Source: Acetobacter vaccinii
Lineage (GTDB): Bacteria > Pseudomonadota > Alphaproteobacteria > Acetobacterales > Acetobacteraceae
Reading direction: 5' to 3'
DNA: 64,000 nucleotides
NCBI RefSeq assembly: GCF_008365315.1
Contig: NZ_CP043506.1
Coordinates: 186,001 to 250,000, forward strand
Part shown: piece after piece, positions 55,466-64,000 of the stretch
Layout: every line of letters starts with the position of its first letter
Numbering within the stretch: position 1 is the stretch's first letter
Notes under the pieces: model-generated
Databases searched by the model: none
Seen by the model: only the letters and a program-made list of their open reading frames with translations
What the model was told of the DNA's origin: nothing
Made by a program: the position numbers and the translations under genes

Positions 55466-56809
55466 ATGGCTGACACTGCCCCCCCTACCGACGCCGATCC
55501 CACACTGGCAGAACTGCTGGCCACCCACCCCCACCTCCAGACCGACCCTACCTGTGGGCTGGTGTTTGAAGGGGTTGCCCTTAATGCCATTGCCGATGCC
55601 GTAGGCACCCCCTGCTGGGTTATGGGGGCTGGCACCCTGCGGCACCGGCTGCGCCGGATGCAGGCCGCCATGCAGGCCGCGGGGCTGAATGTGGGCATCC
55701 ATTACGCCGTCAAAGCCAACGACCACACTGCCGTGCTGTCCCTGATCGGGGAAGAAGGGCACGGGGCGGATATTGTCAGCGGGGGTGAGTTGGCCCGGAC
55801 TCAAAGAGCCGGTATTGCAGCCGGGCGTGTTGTCTTTTCCGGCGTTGGCAAGACCGATGCCGAGCTTGAGCAGGCCATCAGCCTTGGCGTTGGGCAGATC
55901 AACGTGGAAAGTGCTGAAGAGCTGGCAATCATTTCCGCCATTGCTTCACGCCTGGGGCGGACAGCCAAGGTCGCACTCCGGGTCAACCCCGATGTGGACG
56001 CCAAGACCCACGCCAAGATTACAACCGGACTGGCTGCCAACAAATTTGGCATTCCCTTTGCCGATGCCGCAGCCCTGTACGCTCATGCCGCCAGCCTGCC
56101 GGGCGTTCAGCCTGTCGGCTTTGCCACCCATATTGGCAGCCAGATCCTGACTGCAGCCCCTTACCGCGCCGCATACGCCCGTGTTGCCACGCTGGTACGC
56201 AGCGTGCGCGACAGCGGCCTGAGCGTCGAAGTCGTAGACTGTGGCGGTGGGCTTGGCATTTCCTACCGCACCGAGGCCGAAGGCCAGCCCGAAGCTCTGG
56301 CAGGTGCCATCCGTGCGGAACTTGGCGACCTTGGCGTGCGTCTGGCGATCGAACCCGGCCGCTGGCTGGCCGGACCTGCGGGAGTGCTGCTGAGCAGCGT
56401 CATCCTGCGCAAGGAGCAGGGCATGGCCGCCCCATTCCTGGTGCTGGACAGCGCCATGAACGAACTGCTGCGCCCCAGCATGTATGATGCCTGGCACGGT
56501 ATTCTCCCCCTGGCTCCGCAGGCGTTCAGCCAGCCAACGGAACTGGCCCATGTTGTCGGCCCCGTGTGTGAAAGTGGGGACACCTTTGCGCGTGACCGCC
56601 TGCTGCCCCGACTGGAACGTGGTGCCCGGGTGGCCATACTGGACACCGGTGCCTACGGGTCTGTCATGAGTTCGACCTACAACAGTCGCCCTCTGGCCGC
56701 GCAGGTTCTGGTTGAAGACGGACGCTGGAAGGTGATACGCCACAGACAGACAGTGGAGGAACTGTGGCAGGATGAAACAATGCCTTCCCACCTTGCCGGA
56801 CACGCATGA
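55466..56809 (+). CDS. lysA: Diaminopimelate decarboxylase LysA
   Basis: PLP enzyme producing lysine from meso-diaminopimelate. It has 447 residues. Key segments: NVGIHYAVKANDHTAVLSLI with the PLP Lys, VDCGGGLGISY, RLAIEPGRWLAGPAGVLLSSV, and VVGPVCESGDTFARDR with the active-site Cys-Glu. It follows lptM by 85 bases; the downstream gene overlaps its end by four bases. Confidence 0.97.
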   Translation: MADTAPPTDADPTLAELLATHPHLQTDPTCGLVFEGVALNAIADAVGTPCWVMGAGTLRHRLRRMQAAMQAAGLNVGIHYAVKANDHTAVLSLIGEEGHGADIVSGGELARTQRAGIAAGRVVFSGVGKTDAELEQAISLGVGQINVESAEELAIISAIASRLGRTAKVALRVNPDVDAKTHAKITTGLAANKFGIPFADAAALYAHAASLPGVQPVGFATHIGSQILTAAPYRAAYARVATLVRSVRDSGLSVEVVDCGGGLGISYRTEAEGQPEALAGAIRAELGDLGVRLAIEPGRWLAGPAGVLLSSVILRKEQGMAAPFLVLDSAMNELLRPSMYDAWHGILPLAPQAFSQPTELAHVVGPVCESGDTFARDRLLPRLERGARVAILDTGAYGSVMSSTYNSRPLAAQVLVEDGRWKVIRHRQTVEELWQDETMPSHLAGHA

Positions 56810-59586
56810 GCGCTGGTGGCCCGAAAACTGATCTGACCGCCTCAACGGCGGAAGGAGGCGCACTGGCGGCGCGGCTGGCCAGCACTCGCAGCCGTGCTGC
56901 CTATGTGCTGTGGGCCGAGCGCCTGTGGCCCGCGCTGTTGCCCCCCGCAGGTCTGCTGGGGCTTTATACTCTTGCCGGGCTGCTGCGCCTGCCCCAGAGC
57001 CTGCCTGATGGGCTGCGCCTTGTGCTGCTGCTTGTTGTTATGGGGCTCTGTGGCTGGTGGGCCTGGCGCAGACTGCGGGCACTCACCGCGCCCTCACCCG
57101 CCAGTATCGACCGCAGGATCGAGCAGGCATCCCACCTGCGGAACCGCCCCCTCGCCACCCTGACAGACATGCCTGTGCGGGCGGTGGCACAAGCAACCTC
57201 TGTTTTGTGGGAGGCGCACCAGCAGCGGGTTCTGGCCTCCCTTAGCACACTGCGCGCAGGCTGGCCGCATCTGCTACCCCGCACACTACCGGGCAGGGCC
57301 GCGCTGGTCTTGCTGCCTGTCACCCTTGGTGCGACAGCCCTACTTGTCGGCCCCTCCGCCCCCGGTCGGGTGCTGGCTGCCTTTCTGCCCGGCACGGATG
57401 ACCCCGATGTGCCTCTGCCCCATCTGGAAGCCTGGATTACCGCCCCGGCCTACGCGCCGGAAGCCCCGATTTTCCTTGGTGCTGGTGCCCAGACCACGCC
57501 ACAGGTTGCCGAAGGCGCGCGGCTGACAGCCATTGTCTCAGGCGTAGCCTCCCCCCCTCAATTACGCACCGCCAACGGGCTGGTATTGCGCAACGAGACC
57601 CGCCAGCAGCTTGATGCGCATAGCTGGAAACTGACTGCCACCCTGACCCATGGGGGCACGTTACGCCTGCGCGCGCGGGGGCGTATGCTGGCCCAGTGGC
57701 CCGTGACCGTGCTGCCCGATGCCGCACCCCAAGCCCAATGGGGGCCAAACCCTGGAGCCCGCAAGGGGGAATGGCGCACCTACCTGCCTTATGCCGCCAG
57801 CCATGCCTATGGCCTGTCATCGCTTGAAGTATCGCTGCAAGCCACGCACCCCGGCCGTGGGGCGGACACTGCCCGCAGGCTGACTGTGCCCATCCCGCTG
57901 ACAGGCCACCCCCGCTCCACCAAGGGCGAGATTGCCCCCGACCTGTCGGAAGACCCGTGGGCCGGGCTGGAAGTTACCGGCAACATTGTCGCGCATTCTG
58001 TCAGCGGTCGTGAGGGCAAAAGTGCTCCTGCCACCTTCCGCCTTGGTGCCCGCGTGTTCCATGCGCCACTGGCCCGCGCCATTCTGGACGTTCGCAGGCG
58101 CTTTGCGCTGGGGCAGGAAAATCGCGCCGACACCGCCACAGACCTGGAAACACTGGGCACGACCCCTGGCCCCCTGCGTGAACATACCGGCATGTTCCTC
58201 AATCTGGCTGCTGTCATCGCCATTCTGGAAGACAATGCGGTTGATACCCAGACTGCACGCACCAGCACCACCAACCTGCTCTGGGATCTGGCACTGGATA
58301 TAGAAGACCGCCGCACGGGGGATGATGCCAGCGCTCAGGCCTCGATCGACATCCGCGCGGCACAGGCAGCCGTGGCGCAGCAGTTGGCGCGTCTCCATGA
58401 AACCGGCAAGCAGGACCAGAACGCTCAGGCGGAACTGGAAACACGGCTGCAAACCCTCAAGGAAGCCATAAGCCGCAAGATGCAGGCCATGGCGCAGGCA
58501 GCGCTGCGTAACAACACTGCCATACCCGATCTGTCGGGCCTGTCAGACGCGGGCAACAAGGCGTTTTCCCGCCTGATGAAACAACTGCGCTCTGATGCCA
58601 TGAACGGGCGGGCGGAAGATGCCCTCAAACGCCTGCAGGACATGGAGAGTGCGACCGAGCGCATGCGCAACGCCACCCCGCAGGACATGGCCGATCTAGC
58701 CCGCCAGATGCTGGCGCGCCAGAAAGCGCAGGAGCAGATGGCCGCCCTGAACGACCTGTCCAAAAAGCAGATGTCCCTGCTGGACCACGCCCAGTCCCGA
58801 CTTGATGAAAACCAGCGCGCCCGTGACAAAAAACTGTCCGATCTGGCAGACGACGGTGATGGTGAAGCCGCTGAACACGCCGGTATCCCCATGGCGGAAC
58901 TGCTCCAGCGGCTTGGCATTGGCAACACAGCAGGTAGTGCGCCAGCACCGGCCCCTCAGGACCAGCAGACGCAGCCCTCTCTGCCAGACCCTGCCAAAGC
59001 CGAGCAGCAGGCCGCCGCCCGCAGGACAGAGCGCGCCACACAGCATGCGCTGGAACAGGCGCTGGATGAACTCCAGAACGAGTTCCATGCCCTGACCGGC
59101 AAAACCCCCGATGCCTTTCCCACCGCGCACGACAGCATGCATGCCGCCCGCAAGGCTCTGGCTGACGGTAACGACGCCAGCGCCGCCCAGGCCCAGACCA
59201 AGGCACTGGAAGCCCTGAACAAAAGCCGCCAGCAGATGCGCGACATCATGCAGAATAACGGCAAAAACAGCCCCCCCAGCTTCTTGCCTGCCTTTGGCAG
59301 CCCCTCCGAAGGGGATGACAGCGGCCAGGGTGGTGCAGGCAGCCCGCAGGACAGTGCGGATGACGGGGCGCAGGAACAAGGCCGCAGTGCAGACAAGCGC
59401 GACCCGCTAGGCCGCAAACTGGGTGAAGGCCAAGATCAGACCGAAGACGACAGCACGCATATTCCCGATACTGTCGCCCGGCAGAAGGCGCGCGAGATCG
59501 AGCAGGAACTCCGCCGCCGCGATTCTGACCGCACCCGGCCCCAGCAGGAGCTGGAGTATCTGGACCGCCTGCTCAAACCTTTCTGA
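56806..59586 (+). CDS. TIGR02302/DUF4175 family membrane protein
   Basis: A 926-residue protein in the conserved position after lysA. Three hydrophobic helices near the start (about 45-63, 67-85 and 165-185), then a beta-rich region, then a Gln/Ala/Asp-rich largely helical half (about 520-900) with predicted coiled coil (AMAQAALRNNTAIPDLSGLSDA; QLGIGNTAG-like low complexity). TIGR02302 members have this layout and unknown function. The C-terminal LDRLLKPF matches the family end. Confidence 0.9.
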   Translation: MSAGGPKTDLTASTAEGGALAARLASTRSRAAYVLWAERLWPALLPPAGLLGLYTLAGLLRLPQSLPDGLRLVLLLVVMGLCGWWAWRRLRALTAPSPASIDRRIEQASHLRNRPLATLTDMPVRAVAQATSVLWEAHQQRVLASLSTLRAGWPHLLPRTLPGRAALVLLPVTLGATALLVGPSAPGRVLAAFLPGTDDPDVPLPHLEAWITAPAYAPEAPIFLGAGAQTTPQVAEGARLTAIVSGVASPPQLRTANGLVLRNETRQQLDAHSWKLTATLTHGGTLRLRARGRMLAQWPVTVLPDAAPQAQWGPNPGARKGEWRTYLPYAASHAYGLSSLEVSLQATHPGRGADTARRLTVPIPLTGHPRSTKGEIAPDLSEDPWAGLEVTGNIVAHSVSGREGKSAPATFRLGARVFHAPLARAILDVRRRFALGQENRADTATDLETLGTTPGPLREHTGMFLNLAAVIAILEDNAVDTQTARTSTTNLLWDLALDIEDRRTGDDASAQASIDIRAAQAAVAQQLARLHETGKQDQNAQAELETRLQTLKEAISRKMQAMAQAALRNNTAIPDLSGLSDAGNKAFSRLMKQLRSDAMNGRAEDALKRLQDMESATERMRNATPQDMADLARQMLARQKAQEQMAALNDLSKKQMSLLDHAQSRLDENQRARDKKLSDLADDGDGEAAEHAGIPMAELLQRLGIGNTAGSAPAPAPQDQQTQPSLPDPAKAEQQAAARRTERATQHALEQALDELQNEFHALTGKTPDAFPTAHDSMHAARKALADGNDASAAQAQTKALEALNKSRQQMRDIMQNNGKNSPPSFLPAFGSPSEGDDSGQGGAGSPQDSADDGAQEQGRSADKRDPLGRKLGEGQDQTEDDSTHIPDTVARQKAREIEQELRRRDSDRTRPQQELEYLDRLLKPF

Positions 59587-59627
59587 CGCCGCCGTCTTTC
59601 CATCACAAAGGACTATCCAGCAGACTC

Positions 59628-60614
59628 ATGGCCCGCTTTCTTGTTACCGGAGGCGCCGGATATATCGGCAGCCATGTTGTCCTGGCCCTTCTGGACGACG
59701 GGCACGATGTGGTGGTGCTTGATAACCTGCGCACCGGCCACCGGGCCGCTGTGCCACCTGCCGCCACCTTTATTCTGGGGGACATAGGCGACTCTGCCTG
59801 CCTCGACCGTGTTCTGTCCCGTGGCCCATGGGACGGCGTGCTGCATTTTGCGGCCCTGTCCCTTGTGGGGGAAAGCATGCTGCACCCCATGCAGTACATG
59901 CAGGTCAATGCCGGATATGGGTACGGGCTGATTGATGCCTGTATCCGCCATGGGGTGCAGCGCTTTGTTTTTTCCTCCACCGCCAACCTGTTCGATGCGG
60001 CCCCCACGGCATTGATTGACGAGGACACCCCCCTGTCCCCCGGCTCCCCTTATGGGGAAAGCAAGTTGATGGTGGAGCGCGCCCTGTACTGGGCGGACAG
60101 AATCCATGGCCTCAAAAGCGCCTGCCTGCGCTACTTCAACGCCGCAGGAGCCGACCCGGCGGGCCGCGCGGGGGAAGACCACAGGCCCGAGACCCATCTG
60201 ATCCCACTGGTTATTGATGCGGCTCTGGGCCGTCGCCCGGCCCTGACCCTGTTTGGGGATGATTACCCAACCCCCGACGGTACCTGTGTCCGCGACTACG
60301 TGCATGTCTCGGACCTGGCACGGGCGCATCTGGCTGTGCTGCCCCTGTTGAATGAGCGGAGTGTTGTGTTCAACATCGGCACCGGGCTGGGTAATTCCAA
60401 CCGGGAGATCATCACCGCAGTCCAGCGCGCCAGCGGTCTGGATGTACCCTGGGTTGCTGGTCCACGCAGACTGGGCGACCCGGCCCGGCTGGTTGCAAGC
60501 CCCGCCCGCCTGCACGCGGCAACTGGCTGGACCCCTGCTTTCACCTCCATCGACGCTATTGTCGAAACCGCCTTCCTCTGGCGCAAGGCCCACCCACAGG
60601 GCTACGGGGACTGA
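59628..60614 (+). CDS. galE: UDP-glucose 4-epimerase GalE
   Basis: NAD-dependent epimerase giving UDP-galactose for surface polysaccharide. It has 328 residues. Rossmann motif RFLVTGGAGYIGSHVVLALL; FAALSLVGESMLHPMQYMQVNAGYGYGLIDACI; catalytic residues in FSSTANLFDAAP (Ser) and SPYGESKLMVERALYW (YxxxK); and LRYFNAAGADPAGRAGEDH. 41 bases after the DUF4175 gene; could be co-transcribed. Confidence 0.95.
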   Translation: MARFLVTGGAGYIGSHVVLALLDDGHDVVVLDNLRTGHRAAVPPAATFILGDIGDSACLDRVLSRGPWDGVLHFAALSLVGESMLHPMQYMQVNAGYGYGLIDACIRHGVQRFVFSSTANLFDAAPTALIDEDTPLSPGSPYGESKLMVERALYWADRIHGLKSACLRYFNAAGADPAGRAGEDHRPETHLIPLVIDAALGRRPALTLFGDDYPTPDGTCVRDYVHVSDLARAHLAVLPLLNERSVVFNIGTGLGNSNREIITAVQRASGLDVPWVAGPRRLGDPARLVASPARLHAATGWTPAFTSIDAIVETAFLWRKAHPQGYGD

Positions 60615-60934
60615 TACGGTTTTCTTGAAATAATAGGATAACCTGCACAGACTGTGCGACCGCGCCCACAGCCGCGCCCGATCAGATGATGGCAACATGC
60701 GGGAGCGAAGCAGCCTTGTAAGACTTGATGAGCGAAAGCTCTGGCCAGACACCTCAAGGCTACTCAACGCGCAACCTACCACACCACTGTCGGCTTTTTG
60801 CCCGCTCTGGAAAGAATAGAGAGCGCCTACGTCTTTCAGACTAGCGGACTCTCCACCGACGCTATATGCGCGGGAAGAACCAACAAACCGCCCGACCTCC
60901 TCTCCTGAGGCAGGTCCATCAGGGTCTGTGACCT
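60615..60934. other. Intergenic region upstream of the YddG-like gene
   Basis: 320 bases without a recognised gene. One 40-codon frame (60697-60819) beginning MRERSSLVRLDERKLWPD is open but has no clear ribosome site or homology that I recognise. A 6-bp CGCTCT/AGAGCG stem overlaps its end. It may be a leader or a remnant; I see no riboswitch pattern I can name. Confidence 0.4.
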
Positions 60935-61852
60935 ATGCCCACCATTCAAAACTCTCGCTCCAGTGCCCTCACCAAAGAACACCGCGCCACCCTGATCGGG
61001 CTGACGGCCATTATGTCATGGAGTCTGGCTGTCGGGTGGGTACGCAGTATCAGCAATGACTATGGCCCGGTTGGTGGCATGGCGCTGATGTATACTGTTG
61101 CCTCTGCTCTGCTGTTCCTGCTGCCGGGCCGGGTCGATTTCAAAACGATCTCTTATCGGTATCTACTGTTGGGGGGCGTATTATTTACCGGCACGGAGCT
61201 GACATTTTCATTATCGATTGGTTATGCGGTCAATAACCATCAGGCCATTGAAGTCAGTATGATCAATTACCTGTGGCCGACCTTTACCATGATCGCGTTC
61301 ATACTGCTCAACGGGCGGCGGCCGACACTGCTGATTATCCCCGGTGTGCTTATGTCGGCTGCCGGTGTCTTCCGGGTGCTAGCAGAAGGGCATGGTATTG
61401 AATTTGCGGCAATCTACAGAGACATCGCCTCCAATCCGCTGAGTTATGGTCTGGCATTGTCTTCTGCCATTTTATGGACGCTGTACTGCACGCTTGCCGC
61501 CAGAATGTCGGGCGGCAAAAATTACGTGCCTCTTTTCTTTGTCGTTGTGGCGACGATCCTGTGGGGTAAATTTCTGCTCAGCAGTGACAGCATGGTCATG
61601 CCCAATGGCACCGCTATCGTACACCTGCTGGGCGGAGCCGCCGCAATGGCAGCCGGATACGCTGCCTGGAATACGGGTATTTTACATGGCAACCGGACAC
61701 TCCTTGCCGGGGCATCCTACTTCATCCCTGTTCTTTCGGCGGCTTTTGCTGCGTTCCTGCTACAGACCCACCTAACGGTCACCTTCTGGCTGGGGGCAGG
61801 CATGGTCTGTGGTGGGTCTGTGCTGTGCTGGGTTGCGACACGCCGGACATAA
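60935..61852 (+). CDS. yddG: YddG-like aromatic amino acid exporter (DMT/EamA)
   Basis: A 305-residue inner-membrane transporter with ten hydrophobic helices in two EamA halves. HRATLIGLTAIMSWSLAVGWVRSISNDYGPVGGMAL and the following YRYLLLGGVLFTGTELTFSLSIGYA resemble E. coli YddG (aromatic amino acid exporter). Start ATG 60935. Substrate by homology only. Codon use is slightly AT-richer than neighbours. Confidence 0.85.
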   Translation: MPTIQNSRSSALTKEHRATLIGLTAIMSWSLAVGWVRSISNDYGPVGGMALMYTVASALLFLLPGRVDFKTISYRYLLLGGVLFTGTELTFSLSIGYAVNNHQAIEVSMINYLWPTFTMIAFILLNGRRPTLLIIPGVLMSAAGVFRVLAEGHGIEFAAIYRDIASNPLSYGLALSSAILWTLYCTLAARMSGGKNYVPLFFVVVATILWGKFLLSSDSMVMPNGTAIVHLLGGAAAMAAGYAAWNTGILHGNRTLLAGASYFIPVLSAAFAAFLLQTHLTVTFWLGAGMVCGGSVLCWVATRRT

Positions 61853-62009
61853 CGCCCACTGGCCCATTCCCAGCCCTGACCGCAGGTAAGTGGCTTTTCT
61901 GTCAGCCTGTCTCGACTGAGCCAGATCAAGGACACCCTCCCTACAAAGCGTGGTAGCCTGCGCGTGGCTCATCATCTACCGGGCCATGAAAACGGGAGGG
62001 CTGTTGACC

Positions 62010-62993
62010 ATGTTTGCCATGCGCCTGCACGCGCCGGGTACGCCCCTGCGCTGGGAAAACGTACCAGACCCCACCCCCGGACCGGGGGAAATACGCGTCA
62101 AGGTACTGGCCTGCGGGGTCTGCCGCACCGACCTGCATGTGGTGGATGGGGAACTCCCCCACCCGACAGTGCCGATTATTCCCGGCCATCAGATTATCGG
62201 GCGAATTGACCGCCTGGGGGCCGCGGTCAGTTCCCTTTCTGTTGGGCAGCGCGTGGGCATACCGTGGCTGGGGCATACCTGCGGCCACTGCCCCTACTGC
62301 ACCAGCCAGCACGAAAACCTGTGCGACCACCCGCAATTTACCGGCTACACGCGCGACGGTGGATACGCCACACTGGCCGTGGCCGATGCCCGTTTTACCT
62401 TCCCACTGGGTGAAAAGGGAGACGATGTGGCCCTTGCCCCCCTCCTCTGCGCCGGGCTAATTGGCTGGCGGGCCTTGGGCAAAGCACAGGATGCCCAGAG
62501 AATCGGGCTCTACGGCTTTGGGTCCGCCGCCCATATCCTCACACAGGTGCTGGCCCATCAGGGCAGGCAGGCCTACGCCTTTACCCGCCCGGCCGATACA
62601 CGCACGCAGGAGTTTGCCAGAAGCCTGGGGGCCTGCTGGGCAGGGGGCTCGGAGTCCCTACCGCCAGACGCGCTGGACGCCGCCATTATTTTTGCCCCTG
62701 ATGGCACTTTAGTACCCGCCGCATTGCGGGCCGTGCGTAAGGGCGGGCGAGTTGTGTGTGCGGGCATACACATGAGCACAATCCCCGCGTTTTCCTACGA
62801 CCTGCTGTGGGAGGAACGGGAATTGGTGTCCGTCGCCAATCTAACCCGCCAGGACGGTCTGGATTTTCTTGGCCTGGCAGCGCGCATGGATATTCGCACC
62901 ACAACAACGCGCTACGCCCTGCAAGACGCCAACACAGCGCTGGATGACCTGCGGCATGGCCGTTTTGAAGGGGCCGCCGTGCTTGTGCCCTAG
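62010..62993 (+). CDS. Zinc-dependent alcohol dehydrogenase
   Basis: A 327-residue MDR-family dehydrogenase from ATG 62010, which has GGAGG 10 bases upstream; ATG 61986 or 61950 would lengthen it. LACGVCRTDLHVVDGELP (catalytic zinc Cys), IPGHQIIGRI (His), and the structural zinc loop GHTCGHCPYCTSQHENLCDHPQF with four Cys are present. The Rossmann motif is GLYGFGSAAHI. It acts on alcohols with NAD(P); substrate unknown. Fits the oxidative lifestyle of the host. Confidence 0.92.
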   Translation: MFAMRLHAPGTPLRWENVPDPTPGPGEIRVKVLACGVCRTDLHVVDGELPHPTVPIIPGHQIIGRIDRLGAAVSSLSVGQRVGIPWLGHTCGHCPYCTSQHENLCDHPQFTGYTRDGGYATLAVADARFTFPLGEKGDDVALAPLLCAGLIGWRALGKAQDAQRIGLYGFGSAAHILTQVLAHQGRQAYAFTRPADTRTQEFARSLGACWAGGSESLPPDALDAAIIFAPDGTLVPAALRAVRKGGRVVCAGIHMSTIPAFSYDLLWEERELVSVANLTRQDGLDFLGLAARMDIRTTTTRYALQDANTALDDLRHGRFEGAAVLVP

Positions 62994-63028
62994 GCGAAGG
63001 TTTTAGACACGATCAAAAAAACCATAAA

Positions 63029-63065
63029 TTCTCAAAGGTTTCTGAGAACGCTTTTTGCAAAAAGC
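63029..63065. terminator. Hairpin between convergent alcohol dehydrogenase and ArsR genes
   Basis: TTCTCA (63029-63034)/TGAGAA (63043-63048), followed by a GCTTTTTGCAAAAAGC palindrome (63050-63065). The T-run is within the second palindrome, as in bidirectional terminators. Probable but not certain. Confidence 0.55.
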
Positions 63066-63101
63066 TTCAAAGACAACAGCCCACGGCACCAGCTTACAGC
63101 A

Positions 63102-63437
63102 TCACTCTTCGGCGCACGTCCCGCCATCACGGAGCAGGCTGGCCAGAACAGAAGCCAGCAGGCCCGGAAAGCGCACCTCCAGTTCCTGCTCCCGCAGACT
63201 GTTCATATGGGTCACGCCCACAACCTCGGTGCGCAAAACCCCAGCGCGGCGCAACACCGCAAAATGGTGCGACACCGAGGACTTGGGCCGTCCATCATCC
63301 AGCGCGGCACAGCTTTGGGGCTGTGTAATCGCCAGCTTGTACACAATGCCAAGGCGGAACGGATCGGCAAGCGCATGCAGCACCTGAAGGAGTTGGATAT
63401 CCGCAATATCGGGGTGCTGGTACTGTCTCATAGCCAC
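63102..63437 (-). CDS. ArsR-family winged-helix regulator
   Basis: A 111-residue DNA-binding protein. LLQVLHALADPFRLGIVYKLA, the recognition helix KSSVSHHFAVLRRAGVLRTEVVG, and wing region match ArsR/SmtB regulators. No CxC metal site (ELCVCDL type) is visible, so it may sense something other than metal. Divergent from an Old Yellow Enzyme gene, with a palindrome in the 93-base gap that is the likely operator. Start ATG 63437 or 63431. Confidence 0.9.
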   Translation of the reverse strand: MAMRQYQHPDIADIQLLQVLHALADPFRLGIVYKLAITQPQSCAALDDGRPKSSVSHHFAVLRRAGVLRTEVVGVTHMNSLREQELEVRFPGLLASVLASLLRDGGTCAEE

Positions 63438-63465
63438 AGCCTATAGCTTTTTCCCTTGCTTTGCC

Positions 63466-63493
63466 CAATAGTTCCATTAAAGTCGAACTATTG
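63466..63493. promoter_or_regulatory. Palindromic candidate operator between ArsR and OYE genes
   Basis: CAATAGTTC (63466-63474) and GAACTATTG (63485-63493) are perfect 9-bp inverted repeats with a 10-base spacer. The centre-to-centre distance of about 19 bases fits two major grooves, as expected for an ArsR dimer. The AT-rich site lies between the divergent starts, where it would affect both promoters. Confidence 0.7.
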
Positions 63494-63530
63494 AGGCCTT
63501 ACGCCCGCTCTCAAAAGGGACATACAGGAT

Positions 63531-64000
63531 ATGCCTGCTCTTTTCGATCCTTATACCCTCAAGGATGTCATTCTCCGCAACCGTATCGCCGTTGGTCCCA
63601 TGTGCCAGTATATGGCACAGGACGGTGTACCCAACGACTGGCACAGTGTGCATTATACCTCCCTCGCACGGGGTGGGGCGGGTCTGGTCACGATCGAGGC
63701 CACCGCAGTCTCGCCCGAGGGCCGCATTTCCCCCCACTGCCCTGGTTTGTGGAACGACACTCAGGCCGAAGCTTTTGCCCCCATTGCTGCAAGCATTCGC
63801 AAGGCCGGTGCCATTGCCGGTATTCAGCTTGCCCATGCAGGCCGCAAAGCCAGCGCCAATGTGCCGTGGGAAGGGGACGACCATATTCCCGCTTCCGACC
63901 CGCGTAGCTGGCAGCCCATTGCCCCCTCCGCCGTTGCTTTTGGCCAGAACCTGCCCCGCGTCCCACAGGCCATGACACTGGACGACATTGCCCGCGTGAA
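63531..64000 (+). CDS. NADH:flavin oxidoreductase, Old Yellow Enzyme (YqjM type), C-terminus outside window
   Basis: FMN-dependent ene-reductase, probably reducing electrophilic alkenes or quinones. The first 156 residues are present. ALFDPYTLKDVILRNRIAVGPMCQYMAQDG carries the Cys typical of the YqjM class; HYTSLARGGAGLVTIEATAVSPEGRISPHCPGLW, and IQLAHAGRKASANVPWEG with the active-site His follow. Start ATG 63531. Divergent from the ArsR gene, and probably its target. Confidence 0.93.
   Translation, partial: MPALFDPYTLKDVILRNRIAVGPMCQYMAQDGVPNDWHSVHYTSLARGGAGLVTIEATAVSPEGRISPHCPGLWNDTQAEAFAPIAASIRKAGAIAGIQLAHAGRKASANVPWEGDDHIPASDPRSWQPIAPSAVAFGQNLPRVPQAMTLDDIARV

Noticed and set aside
59613..60782. 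389-codon minus-strand open frame over galE
   Set aside because: Antisense of a GalE with intact motifs; no matching family features.
1..64000. tRNA, rRNA, CRISPR arrays, insertion sequences or prophage
   Set aside because: No T-loop/anticodon arrangement, repeat-spacer pattern, transposase motif or phage gene was found on reading; a covariance-model search would be needed to exclude short RNAs.

Overview
The window reads as a GC-rich alphaproteobacterial chromosome, most likely an acetic acid bacterium (Acetobacteraceae, for example Acetobacter, Komagataeibacter or Gluconacetobacter). That placement is an inference from the GC-rich codon use, the OprB-type porin, the argH-lptM-lysA-TIGR02302 and dnaQ-coaE-aroE arrangements, the HdaA-type replication regulator and System I cytochrome c maturation. 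It was not checked by database search. Coding density is high. I see no tRNA or rRNA genes, no CRISPR array, and no intact insertion sequence or prophage.

Layout. 1-2464 (-) is a type VI secretion ClpV ATPase whose C-terminus lies left of the window. 3017-6644 (+) carries a Pit phosphate permease, an OprB porin and a Gly/Trp/Pro-rich exported protein. 6713-10305 (-) is glnE-peroxiredoxin, divergent from a large AsmA/YhdP-like protein (10344-13574). An AT-rich spacer and a DUF2501 protein follow, then a minus-strand set: a three-gene cassette of exported proteins (two are paralogues) below aat. 17278-21611 holds a 2-hydroxyacid dehydrogenase, a small membrane protein, an EcsC protein, a lipoprotein, a DUF442 phosphatase-like protein, and an EVE/YciI pair. 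21727-27062 (+) is a tight ccmCDEFGHI operon without ccmA or ccmB. 27328-30734 holds membrane proteins, a YidB protein and a FUSC exporter.

37699-30820 (-) is the most unusual part. It reads as one overlapping transcription unit: a dCache-GAF sensor with a catalytically degenerate class III cyclase domain, an MlaE-type permease, an ABC ATPase-like subunit in which every nucleotide-binding motif is degenerate, an MCE (MlaD) protein, a TPR lipoprotein, and then a KirBac-type K+ channel. The unit looks like a phospholipid-trafficking system whose ATPase has been replaced or silenced and which is led by a pseudo-enzyme sensor.

37862-46550 holds housekeeping genes: ppx and ppk1 (polyphosphate), hdaA, purM-purN, rsmB and rpe. 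46626-49569 is a heparinase II/III-like protein with a glycosyltransferase. 49588-53547 (-) holds an exported protein, dnaQ, coaE, aroE, an N-formylglutamate amidohydrolase and an orphan acidic protein. 53804-60614 (+) is argH-lptM-lysA-TIGR02302-galE. The right end has a YddG-like exporter, a zinc alcohol dehydrogenase, and an ArsR-type regulator divergent from an Old Yellow Enzyme gene cut by the window edge. A clear palindrome lies between these last two.

Phosphate handling recurs (Pit, PPK1, PPX), as does envelope homeostasis (AsmA/YhdP, Mla-like operon, LptM, porin).
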